The notes under the pieces: generated by a model
Told to the model about the DNA's origin: nothing
Database searches by the model: none
What the model saw: only the letters and a program-made list of their open reading frames with translations
Program-made: the position numbers and the translations under genes
In this document: in pieces, positions 1 through 6,850 of the stretch
How the letters are laid out: the number at the start of each line of letters is the position of its first letter
Numbering within the stretch: position 1 is the stretch's first letter
Source of the DNA: Anaerolineae bacterium
Lineage (GTDB): Bacteria > Chloroflexota > Anaerolineae > Aggregatilineales > J027
Reading direction: 5' to 3'
DNA length: 64,000 bases
Assembly: GCA_019913005.1 (NCBI GenBank)
Contig: JAIOHL010000150.1
Location: 1-64,000 of the forward strand

Positions 1-58
1 GGTTAAACATGATACAATGCTCCTTAGAGGCTTGTGCCTCAACTTGTTTGGCGAGTGG

Positions 59-93
59 CCCCCGACTTGTTATGTGGACTAGCGGGGGTTTAT
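59..93 (+). terminator. Terminator-like hairpin at left edge
   Basis: Five C and a G at 59-64 pair with C plus five G at 83-88 around an 18-base loop, followed by TTTATT. A smaller perfect hairpin (GAGGC/GCCTC) lies at 27-40. Together they look like the 3' end of a transcript that enters from the left of the window. No gene is visible in 1-290 on either strand, so the transcript is unknown. Confidence 0.35.
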
Positions 94-183
94 TCGTTGG
101 TATATAAAAATTATAGAGCATAATAAGTTTTTGGTCAAGCGGTTTATATCATTTTGCTGCGATCCCCTAAAAATTGGGGGAAC

Positions 184-207
184 AAAAAACCGGGCTTTAA
201 ACCCGGC
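184..207 (-). terminator. Rho-independent terminator of the 291-1250 gene
   Basis: Read on the minus strand, CCGGG pairs with CCCGG around a 7-base loop (positions 206 to 190) and is followed by six T (189-184). It lies about 85 bases past the stop codon of the leftward gene at 291-1250, in the right orientation to end that transcript. Confidence 0.6.
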
Positions 208-238
208 TTCGATATATACTTAATCCACCCCATAGAAG

Positions 239-274
239 CGCCGCTTGTCTGCTTTCTCCCCAGCGGCGTTTTTA
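239..274 (+). terminator. Hairpin with T-run facing right
   Basis: CGCCGC at 239-244 pairs with GCGGCG at 263-268 and is followed by TTTTTATTT. The T-run is on the plus strand, so it would stop transcription coming from the left edge and protect the 3' end of the leftward gene at 291. Confidence 0.45.
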
Positions 275-290
275 TTTCATGATTGTAATG

Positions 291-1250
291 TCAGGGTGTT
301 GGGGCGGCCCCGTGTAATCCCTCTGATTCCGGCGACGGCGTGCGTTTGAAGCCTTCACCCTCTGGTATCGTAGGCGCTAAAGTCGCTGCGGGGGTCAGTG
401 TTTCGAGGAGATCACGGTCTCCACCCCAAATCCGGCTTGTATCCCTCATGCGGAATTCGTTTACGGCGAAGTAATCCAGCAAAATTGCATAAGCCTCAGC
501 AAAAGCCGAGTTTGCTAGTGTAAAGTAGAGGTACGTGCCCGCATCATCGGCTAGAAAGCTATTGAAACCATCTACCGCAAAATCCATTCCGACGACAACG
601 GCGGCTCGCAGGTCTCCCCCTTCTCCGCAATTGATGCTACGTATATCGTTGTCAAAGTCGCGCTTGACTCGGCTCAGTTCCAGAACCAAACCGCTTAAGT
701 CACCGCGCGATGTAGCCGCACCTGTTTCGGCAATGTCTAAGAATTCTTGAATCAATGGCCCGGCGTCATTGTTCCACCAAGTCGTTATTTCCATATTGCA
801 GGCCAAAGTAGGCTCAAAAGTGATGTCGAAGACAGTTGGGGTAAACGTAATGGTCGCCGAAGCAGTTGAAGATGGGGTTGCAGACGGGACGGCGCTGCCA
901 GTTTGAGCCATAACCCCCGCGTATTCCTGCGCTGCCGTCTCGCGTCCATCCTGTTGGCCCTGCTCTTTGCCACTGGATTGACCTGCGAAATACCCGCCCG
1001 CGCCCGCCATTACCAAAAGAATAATCACGGCGACGGCGGCAATTAAAATATTGACGACTCCACTGCCGGATGCTTGGGTCTTTGGTTTTTCGGTTGGTGG
1101 TGATACTTTGCGGGGCGCGATTTCATCTAATTTGGTTAACCACTGCTGTGCCGTTGGATCATTCGGTATAGCTTCAAGGATGGCGCGTGCGGCATCGTAC
1201 TGCTTCCGTTGAATCAAAGTCCTTGCTTCAGCAAGTTTTTCCTTTGACAT
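291..1250 (-). CDS. Membrane-anchored protein of unknown function with TPR-like N-terminus
   Basis: This 319-residue protein is not one I recognise. Residues 1-35 read like a TPR helical pair (repeated Lys/Ala/Leu with REAR-type spacing). A basic, Pro/Lys-rich linker follows, then one strong transmembrane segment at about 67-89. The region after it (about 110-135) is Ser/Thr/Ala-rich, as in an extracytoplasmic linker, and leads to a mostly alpha-helical domain of about 140 residues containing two Cys. The C-terminus is again Pro/Thr-rich. Topology suggests a cytoplasmic TPR motif and an exported helical domain. An AAGGAT ribosome site lies just upstream of the ATG. A minus-strand terminator follows at 184-207. 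Confidence 0.75.
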   Translation of the reverse strand: MSKEKLAEARTLIQRKQYDAARAILEAIPNDPTAQQWLTKLDEIAPRKVSPPTEKPKTQASGSGVVNILIAAVAVIILLVMAGAGGYFAGQSSGKEQGQQDGRETAAQEYAGVMAQTGSAVPSATPSSTASATITFTPTVFDITFEPTLACNMEITTWWNNDAGPLIQEFLDIAETGAATSRGDLSGLVLELSRVKRDFDNDIRSINCGEGGDLRAAVVVGMDFAVDGFNSFLADDAGTYLYFTLANSAFAEAYAILLDYFAVNEFRMRDTSRIWGGDRDLLETLTPAATLAPTIPEGEGFKRTPSPESEGLHGAAPTP

Positions 1251-1340
1251 GAGAGTATCCTTGTGGTTGTATCATAGACACTCTTAGCATATACCCTAGC
1301 GATTATTTTTGGCAAATTTTGACCTTTGTGGAAAAACTTA

Positions 1341-1370
1341 TTGACAAGCATAAACTGTTTGCGCTAGACT
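1341..1370 (+). promoter_or_regulatory. Sigma70-type promoter of the HTH gene
   Basis: A perfect TTGACA at 1341-1346 is followed, after an 18-base spacer, by TAGACT at 1365-1370 (four of six matches to TATAAT). It ends about 34 bases before the ATG at 1404, giving a short leader for the small regulator gene. Confidence 0.6.
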
Positions 1371-1403
1371 GTAGTTATTCACCTGAGAAGACTAGGAGTG
1401 GCA

Positions 1404-1670
1404 ATGATACTGAAGTCTCAGTTTAAGCAACTTCTCTTTGATAAGAGCAAAAAAGAGAATCGTCGCATCACCTATCGAGAAGTCGCCGAGGCCACTGGAT
1501 TGACCGAAGCCACAATTAACCATTGGGCCAACAGCAAGCAACTTACCCAAGTGCGAGATATTGCTGTAATCCCACTGTGTAAATATTTCGGCTGTACAGT
1601 CGGCGACCTGATTGCATTGGGGAGCGCTGAAGACCCCGAAGAGGAAACCCGCTCTGCCAACGCCGCATAA
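1404..1670 (+). CDS. Small XRE/Cro-type helix-turn-helix regulator
   Basis: The product is an 88-residue protein with a helix-turn-helix of the XRE/Cro kind: residues of the form TYREVAEATGLTEATINHW form the helix-turn-recognition helix, followed by a conserved hydrophobic helix ending in CKYFGCTVGDLI. The acidic tail is probably disordered. Such proteins are DNA-binding transcription regulators, often without a separate effector domain. I chose ATG at 1404 because AGGAG at 1394-1398 is five bases upstream; a GTG at 1398 would overlap that ribosome site. A good sigma70-like promoter precedes it. Its target is not evident, and no toxin or phage genes adjoin it. Confidence 0.8.
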   Translation: MILKSQFKQLLFDKSKKENRRITYREVAEATGLTEATINHWANSKQLTQVRDIAVIPLCKYFGCTVGDLIALGSAEDPEEETRSANAA

Positions 1671-1775
1671 CTAACGACAGGCAAAGCGGGTTTAATTGTC
1701 TAAAACTGCTCGTTGATGTGTGGTCAATGAACAGTGAAGCACCTTAACAGCAAAATATATCTCTGAGACGACATA

Positions 1776-1800
1776 CCATTACAGGTTGAACCAGTAATGG
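1776..1800. other. Hairpin downstream of tRNA-Pro
   Basis: CCATTAC and GTAATGG form a 7-bp stem, with GGT/ACC extending it inside, so nearly the whole 25 bases fold. It sits immediately past the 3' end of the leftward tRNA-Pro. There is no T-run, so it may be a processing or rho-dependent end rather than a classic terminator. Nothing else is visible in 1671-1811. Confidence 0.35.
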
Positions 1801-1811
1801 GTCAGGAAGAG

Positions 1812-1884
1812 TCGGGGTGCGCGGGCTCGAACCGCGGACCTCTGCGTCCCAAACACAGCGCGCTACCAACTGCGCCACACCCCG
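1812..1884 (-). tRNA. tRNA-Pro (anticodon TGG)
   Basis: The acceptor strands CGGGGTG (1884 to 1878) and CACCCCG (1819 to 1813) pair perfectly, with discriminator A at 1812. The anticodon arm has loop TTTGGGA with anticodon TGG, and the T arm carries GGTTCGAGCC. The CCA end is not encoded. The arms and loops are all canonical for tRNA-Pro. Confidence 0.95.
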
Positions 1885-1891
1885 AAAAATG

Positions 1892-1916
1892 AAGTATGCC
1901 AAATTATAGCATACTT
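1892..1916 (-). promoter_or_regulatory. tRNA-Pro promoter -10 inside an inverted repeat
   Basis: On the minus strand a perfect TATAAT lies at 1908-1903, 18 bases before the first base of tRNA-Pro. It is the loop of an 8-bp inverted repeat, AAGTATGC (1892-1899) and GCATACTT (1909-1916). I see only a weak -35. The palindrome around the -10 could be an operator, or could be coincidence. Confidence 0.45.
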
Positions 1917-1945
1917 ATTTGGAGATAATTGCTACCCGCCATGCC

Positions 1946-2088
1946 GTGTGATCGCGTGGTTTTGAACCTGCTTTCGCAGGTCGGGGATCGCGCCGGCAAC
2001 TCTGTCGTGACCGAAGTCGGACATTATTCCCGCGATTTAGACCCCCATATGTCAGGGTGTTGGTCCAAAACGTGTTGCGACATCACGC
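1946..2088 (+). ncRNA. Candidate structured RNA, 6S-like rod
   Basis: No convincing protein is encoded between the two tRNAs, but the sequence folds end to end. GTGTGAT (1946-1952) pairs with ATCACGC (2082-2088). Bases 1959-1968 pair with 2062-2071 with one mismatch. GGGG plus ATCGCG (1983-1992) pairs with CGCGAT and CCCC (2031-2045) with a 5-base bulge. An inner CCGGC/GTCGG hairpin sits at 1993-2020. A 6-bp tetraloop hairpin (1966-1981) sits on the 5' side of an asymmetric central bubble and competes with the neighbouring stem. A long rod with a central bubble holding a small hairpin is the shape of 6S RNA. I recognise no conserved 6S sequence, and no clear terminator follows. Confidence 0.4.
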
Positions 2089-2247
2089 ACACAGCAGGTT
2101 ACTGTCGTTTATATCATGGGCCACAAGGGTTTGTAAAGGGTAGGCTGATTAAGGTTTGGTGAAATAGGCATAATCTCACCCTAACAAAATACTGAAATCC
2201 ATCTGGAAAATGTGCATGAAGCGTGGTAACATTGCTACACATGATGT

Positions 2248-2318
2248 GCGGGCATGGTGTAGTGGTAACACAATAGCCTTCCAAGCTCTTGTCACGAGTT
2301 CGAATCTCGTTGCCCGCT
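2248..2318 (+). tRNA. tRNA-Gly (anticodon TCC)
   Basis: Acceptor GCGGGCA (2248-2254) pairs with TGCCCGC (2311-2317), followed by discriminator T, usual for bacterial tRNA-Gly. The D arm has AGTGGTAACA, the anticodon loop is CTTCCAA (anticodon TCC), and the T arm carries GTTCGAATC. The anticodon stem has one T-C mismatch. CCA is not encoded. Confidence 0.93.
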
Positions 2319-2328
2319 TAATATAATG

Positions 2329-2353
2329 ACCTTCCCGCCGGAGGGTTTTTTTT
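2329..2353 (+). terminator. Terminator after tRNA-Gly
   Basis: ACCTTCC (2329-2335) pairs with GGAGGGT (2340-2346) around the loop CGCC, followed by eight T. It begins 11 bases after tRNA-Gly and lies well upstream of the hmgA start, so it ends the tRNA transcript. Confidence 0.75.
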
Positions 2354-2472
2354 ATTTTTCCAACCTGCCAAATTTCATCCCTCTCCAAAAAGACGATATA
2401 ATCCGCTGTTCAGAGTTGGTTTTTCTTAAACTCTTTAAGACAAAGGCCACTTTTGGCGGGAGATTTTTAAGG

Positions 2473-3630
2473 ATGCCCTTTTACTATCGGCTTGGAGAGA
2501 TTCCCCATAAACGCCATACCCAGTTCCGCCGTCCAAACGGTGAACTTTACCGCGAGGAACTAATGGGATTGGAAGGGTTTTCGGGGATGCAGTCCATCGC
2601 GTATCATCACTATCATCCAACACAGCTTCTAAGCGCTGAAAAACTAGCCGATATGACGCCCCACTACACCGAATTTGGGCCGCTGCGTCATCGTCATCTT
2701 TTGACCACCCATTTTCCACGCGGGGGAGATGTGATTTCGGGGCGACGGGTTATGCTGGGCAATCATGATGTCACCATTGGCTTGGCTCTGCCTACCCAGT
2801 CTATGTCCTACTACTATCGCAATGGGCAGGCGTATGAAATGTACTTTGTGCATGATGGCACAGGGACGCTCAAAACCAATCTTGGCAATATCCCGTTTGA
2901 GCCGGGGGACTATCTGATTATTCCTTTTAATGTGACATGGCGAATGGAATTAAACGGCGATCATCACCGCTTTTTGGTGGTCGAATCCCCCACGCCGATT
3001 GTGACACCGCACCGCTATCGCAATCAATTTGGGCAGTTATTAGAACACTCCCCCTTCTGTGAACGGGATTTTCGTCCACCTCACGAGCTAGAAACCTATG
3101 ATGAAAAGGGGGAATTTGAAGTCCGTGTCAAAGCCCGTGATGCACTCCATCGTCATATTTTAGACCACCACCCGTTTGATGTGGTCGGTTGGGACGGCTA
3201 TCTCTATCCCTACGCATTCAATATCGCCGATTTTGAGCCGATTACCGGACGTGTCCATCAACCGCCACCTGTCCATCAAACATGGGAAGGACATAATTTT
3301 GTGGTGTGTTCCTTTGTGCCGCGCCTGTTCGATTATCACCCCCTAGCGATTCCGGCCCCGTATAATCATGCCAACGTTCAAAGCGATGAAGTGTTATATT
3401 ATGTGGAGGGTAATTTTATGAGCCGTAAGGGAGTCGAGCGTGGGAGTTTTACTCTGCACCCCTCTGGCCTGCCACATGGCCCGCATCCGGATACGACGGA
3501 AGCCAGTATCGGCAAAGAGCGCACCGAAGAGTTAGCGGTGATGATTGACACGTTCCGTTCTTTGCATGTGGCGCAAGATGCCCTAGAATTTGATGATCTG
3601 GCCTACGCAACCAGTTGGGTAAACCATTGA
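2473..3630 (+). CDS. hmgA: Homogentisate 1,2-dioxygenase
   Basis: This 385-residue cupin-fold enzyme would open the ring of homogentisate to maleylacetoacetate in the tyrosine and phenylalanine breakdown pathway, using Fe(II) and O2. Expected metal-site motifs are present: YNHANVQSDEVLYY (His299, Asp305/Glu306) and HGPH (335-338). A jelly-roll region lies around residues 110-180. It is of the shorter bacterial type rather than the roughly 445-residue animal form. I chose ATG at 2473, with GGGAG ten bases upstream, because the frame runs open further left but through the tRNA terminator. It overlaps the next gene by one base. No other homogentisate-pathway gene (fumarylacetoacetase, isomerase) is in the window. 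Confidence 0.88.
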   Translation: MPFYYRLGEIPHKRHTQFRRPNGELYREELMGLEGFSGMQSIAYHHYHPTQLLSAEKLADMTPHYTEFGPLRHRHLLTTHFPRGGDVISGRRVMLGNHDVTIGLALPTQSMSYYYRNGQAYEMYFVHDGTGTLKTNLGNIPFEPGDYLIIPFNVTWRMELNGDHHRFLVVESPTPIVTPHRYRNQFGQLLEHSPFCERDFRPPHELETYDEKGEFEVRVKARDALHRHILDHHPFDVVGWDGYLYPYAFNIADFEPITGRVHQPPPVHQTWEGHNFVVCSFVPRLFDYHPLAIPAPYNHANVQSDEVLYYVEGNFMSRKGVERGSFTLHPSGLPHGPHPDTTEASIGKERTEELAVMIDTFRSLHVAQDALEFDDLAYATSWVNH

Positions 3631-4250
3631 TGGAATTTCGTTTCGCCGATTTAAAACATCCAGATCGCTATAAATTGATGATTGGCACAATTCAACCCCG
3701 CCCCATCGCATGGGTGAGTACCCTTAGTCCTGATGGGGTACGGAATCTTGCCCCGTTTAGCTTTTTTACCGCCGTGTGTTCCGAACCGCCGACAATTGTA
3801 TTTTGTCCGGGGGTACGGACTTCGACGGCAGGCGAAAAAGATACCCTGCATAATATCCGCCAGACAGGTGAATTTGTGATTAATGTGGTGTCGGAATCGG
3901 TAGCAGAAGCGATGAACATCACCAGCACCGACCTTCCGCACGACGTAGACGAATTTGAGTTGGCTGGTGTCACCCCCCTGTCGAGTAGCCTTGTGCAGCC
4001 ACCGCGTGTTGCTGAAAGCCCGGTGAGCATGGAATGTAAACTTTCCCAAATCGTCACAATCAGCGAAAATGTAGGTGGGGGCTGGTTGGTCATCGGCGAA
4101 ATTTTAGTCATGCACATTGCTGATGAGGTGTATATTCCCGATTTTAAAACTGATACGCTGAAAATGCAGCCGATTGGACGTTTGGCCGGGGCGGGTTATT
4201 CTCATACCTATGATCTGTTTGAGATGCCGCGCCCCAAACCCCAGATTTAA
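3630..4250 (+). CDS. Flavin reductase-like FMN-binding split-barrel protein
   Basis: The 206-residue product matches the flavin reductase-like (split-barrel) family. RPIAWVSTLSPDG near residue 25 and LAPFSFFTAVCSEPP near 42-56 are the characteristic FMN-contacting strands. Family members bind FMN and act as NAD(P)H:flavin reductases or small oxidoreductases. The ATG shares one base with the TGA of hmgA, so the two are translationally coupled and probably act in the same aromatic-compound process, perhaps as an electron donor. That role is inference. An upstream TTG is in frame at 3615 but lies inside hmgA and has no better ribosome site. Confidence 0.8.
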   Translation: MEFRFADLKHPDRYKLMIGTIQPRPIAWVSTLSPDGVRNLAPFSFFTAVCSEPPTIVFCPGVRTSTAGEKDTLHNIRQTGEFVINVVSESVAEAMNITSTDLPHDVDEFELAGVTPLSSSLVQPPRVAESPVSMECKLSQIVTISENVGGGWLVIGEILVMHIADEVYIPDFKTDTLKMQPIGRLAGAGYSHTYDLFEMPRPKPQI

Positions 4251-4318
4251 TCTGTTGATCCCTAGTGCAGAATGGGGTGTAATTACCCCGTACAGCCACC
4301 AGTTAGAAAGGAATGTTT

Positions 4319-5848
4319 GTGGAAGCACCTGCCCAATTTAACGAACTCAAAAAGCGTCTTGCCGAATATTATGATTTAAATAGTGCGTCGGCTGTTTTAG
4401 GCTGGGATCAGGCGACGTATATGCCACTAGGTGGAGCCGCCGCCCGTGCCCGTCAATTGGGCACACTTGGCAAATTGGCCCAAGAAAAATTGACCGATCC
4501 AGCTATTGGCAAGCTGCTGGATGAACTACGGTCTTATGAGGAAAGCCTTGCCTATGATTCCGACGAGGCCAGTTTCATCCGTGTCGCCCGTCGCAACTAT
4601 CAAATTGCTACACTTATTCCGCCCGCCTTTGTCGAAGAAGTATCGAATCATACCGTCATGGCGTATCAAACATGGGCCTCGGCGCGACCCGAAAATAACT
4701 TTGCAGCGGTACGCGATAATCTGGAAAAGACGCTCGATTACAGCCACCGCTATGCTGAATACCTCCAACCATTGGACAGCAGTTATCAGCATATTATGGA
4801 TGCACTGATTGATTTGCCGGATTATGGAATGCGGGTAGACACTATACAGGGCGTTTTTGCGGAGTTACGCGCCGCCCTTGTGCCATTGGTGAAAGCCATT
4901 AAGGAGTGTGAACCTGTAGACGATTCATTCCTCTATCAACCTTTCCCCGGCGATAAACAAATGGCTTTTGCCAGACAGGTCATCCAGAAGTTTGGCTATG
5001 ATTTTCAGCGCGGACGGCAAGACCCAACCCATCATCCCTTTGCCACCCGTTTTTCGGCAGGCGACGTGCGTATTACAACCCGCGTGGATGATAATCATCT
5101 AGGCGATGGTGTTTTTGCGACCTTTCACGAAGCTGGACATGGGATGTATGAGCAGGGCATCAATGTGGAATTCGACGCCACACCGTTGGGGGGTGGTACA
5201 TCCGCCGGGGTGCATGAAAGCCAATCGCGTACATGGGAAAATATTGTGGGGCGCAGCTATGCCTTCTGGGAGCATTATTATGCCCAACTGCAAAGCATTT
5301 TCCCCGACCAACTGAAAAACATCTCGCTGGAGAAATTTTATCAAGCTATCAATAAAGTCGAGCCATCTCTGATTCGCGTGAAGGCCGATGAAGTGACCTA
5401 TAACCTGCATATCATGGTGCGTTTCGACTTTGAACTAGCCCTTCTCGAAGGCAAATTGGCGGTTAAGGATTTGCCAGAGGCTTGGAATGCGCGTTATCAA
5501 GCGGATTTGGGTGTCACCCCACCTGATAACAAAGATGGCGTCATGCAAGATGTCCATTGGTTTGCCGGATTGATAGGGGGTGTCTTTCAAGGATATACCC
5601 TCGGCAATATTTTGGGAGCACAGTTCTATCAAACCGCTCTGAAAGCCCATCCAGAAATCCCCAGCGAAATCGCGCAGGGCAAGTTTGATACCTTGTATGG
5701 CTGGCTGCGTGGCAATATCTATCAACACGGCAGCAAATACAATGCCCCTGAATTAATTCAGCAAGTGACGGGTGGTCGTTTGGATGTTCAGCCGCTTGTG
5801 AATTACCTATACTCGAAATATGGTGAAATTTACCATCTGAATATGTAA
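4319..5848 (+). CDS. M32 family metallocarboxypeptidase (Taq type)
   Basis: This approximately 509-residue enzyme belongs to peptidase family M32, zinc carboxypeptidases that remove C-terminal residues in the cytoplasm. The zinc motif HEAGH is at about residues 270-274, with the following glutamate-bearing helix (GVHESQSRTWEN) at about 300. The N-terminal LGWDQATYMP is a further family signature. Length fits the family at about 500 residues. The start is uncertain: the GTG at 4319 has AAAGGA six bases upstream, while the in-frame ATG at 4313 is too close to it. It is separated from the preceding gene by 68 bases and followed by a strong terminator. Confidence 0.92.
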   Translation: MEAPAQFNELKKRLAEYYDLNSASAVLGWDQATYMPLGGAAARARQLGTLGKLAQEKLTDPAIGKLLDELRSYEESLAYDSDEASFIRVARRNYQIATLIPPAFVEEVSNHTVMAYQTWASARPENNFAAVRDNLEKTLDYSHRYAEYLQPLDSSYQHIMDALIDLPDYGMRVDTIQGVFAELRAALVPLVKAIKECEPVDDSFLYQPFPGDKQMAFARQVIQKFGYDFQRGRQDPTHHPFATRFSAGDVRITTRVDDNHLGDGVFATFHEAGHGMYEQGINVEFDATPLGGGTSAGVHESQSRTWENIVGRSYAFWEHYYAQLQSIFPDQLKNISLEKFYQAINKVEPSLIRVKADEVTYNLHIMVRFDFELALLEGKLAVKDLPEAWNARYQADLGVTPPDNKDGVMQDVHWFAGLIGGVFQGYTLGNILGAQFYQTALKAHPEIPSEIAQGKFDTLYGWLRGNIYQHGSKYNAPELIQQVTGGRLDVQPLVNYLYSKYGEIYHLNM

Positions 5849-5858
5849 GCAAGTTCTC

Positions 5859-5894
5859 AATGGGGAAGTCCTAGGTTGGGTACTTCCCCATTTT
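5859..5894 (+). terminator. Terminator after the M32 carboxypeptidase
   Basis: An 11-bp perfect stem (5859-5869 with 5882-5892, core TGGGGAAGT/ACTTCCCCA) with a 12-base loop ends in TTTT. It begins 11 bases after the stop codon. Confidence 0.8.
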
Positions 5895-6021
5895 GTGTTA
5901 CCAATGCGTTAAAAAGTCGTTCTAAATTCATACGAAAATGACTCCTTCGCCTTTTTTCCAGCATCAAAGCCCTCCACCCTCTATATAATGAAAATTAAGA
6001 TAAACTTCTCAGGAGGACGTT

Positions 6022-6645
6022 ATGCGTATCAGAAAACTGATTCTTGCCGTTATTATTTGCCTAGCTGTCCTCGCCCTATTCCCTGCACATCATTCGCCTG
6101 CCCAAGCCAGTGGCACATGTAATGGGGTACTGCATACTGTACAACCCGGTGAAAATCTCTACCGCATTTCGCTTGCCTACCATGTGCCAATGGATGTAAT
6201 TGCCAGCGTCAACGGTATCACCAACTATTCTTTGATTTATGCGGGTGCCGTGTTGTGTATTCCGACTGGAACGAGCTATTATCCCTCGACCACCAGCAAC
6301 ACCTATCCCGGCGTCGTAGTGATTCCCGTTACTGTGACCACCTATCCCACCTACCCAACGACGAATTACCCGACCTATCCAACCTACCCCACGTATCCGA
6401 CCTATCCCGGTTATCCAAGCTATCCGACCTACCCAACGGTAACTTATCCAACATCTACTCCCTATTTCCGTCCCTGTATATTAGGACTAGAGTGCCGGCC
6501 CGATCAGACACAGTATATGTATGTAAATGGTCGTGAAATCTGTGTTGCCGCCAAATACACCGCGAATGGCATTGGCTGGGTGGAGACGGATCGTATTTGG
6601 TGCAATTGGATTGATGTGTTCCGTGCTGCCAATCCTGCTCCATGA
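6022..6645 (+). CDS. Secreted LysM-domain protein with Tyr-Pro-Thr repeats
   Basis: This 207-residue protein has a clear signal peptide (about 1-30, cleavage near AQA-S). A single LysM domain at about 37-80 follows (HTVQPGENLYRISLAYHVP then LIYAGAVLCIP); LysM binds peptidoglycan or related glycans. Residues 95-155 are a low-complexity tract of YPTYPT units. The tail of about 50 residues contains four Cys and several Trp, perhaps a small disulfide-bonded domain. A good ribosome site (AGGAGG) precedes ATG, and a TATAAT at 5984-5989 may be its -10. Likely an envelope protein; its specific role is unknown. Confidence 0.85.
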   Translation: MRIRKLILAVIICLAVLALFPAHHSPAQASGTCNGVLHTVQPGENLYRISLAYHVPMDVIASVNGITNYSLIYAGAVLCIPTGTSYYPSTTSNTYPGVVVIPVTVTTYPTYPTTNYPTYPTYPTYPTYPGYPSYPTYPTVTYPTSTPYFRPCILGLECRPDQTQYMYVNGREICVAAKYTANGIGWVETDRIWCNWIDVFRAANPAP

Positions 6646-6700
6646 CTCCCTTTAAGCTATCCCGCTGAAACTGCCATAATGCCAGCTATCTACACCGCTA

Positions 6701-6737
6701 CTACCCTCAGCATCAAAGTTTAGTGACCTGAGGGTAG
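6701..6737. repeat. Perfect 10-bp inverted repeat upstream of the receiver-TadZ gene
   Basis: CTACCCTCAG at 6701-6710 and CTGAGGGTAG at 6728-6737 are perfect complements with a 17-base gap. Neither strand shows a T-run. It lies between the LysM gene and the next start at 6851, so it could be a rho-dependent end or an operator. Confidence 0.5.
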
Positions 6738-6850
6738 GGTGCTTCCAGCGCTGAATTCCTCCGAATGTTACTTGCGTCCTATCCCAAATTTCCCTACAGT
6801 TGTTTAGAATTTGTATGCGTGTGAAAGACCATTCAGCAGGAGGCCATGCC

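Noticed and set aside
1929-2162. Open frame of 77 codons between the tRNAs
   Set aside because: No family signal or ribosome site, and the sequence pairs with itself as a structured RNA; the frame looks accidental.
4274-4289. GGGGT/ACCCC hairpin before the M32 gene as a terminator
   Set aside because: No T-run follows and the stem is only 5 bp; too weak.
6340-6440. Short tandem DNA repeat like a CRISPR or satellite
   Set aside because: The repeats are in frame and encode the Tyr-Pro-Thr tract of the LysM protein; units are 9 bases and have no spacers.
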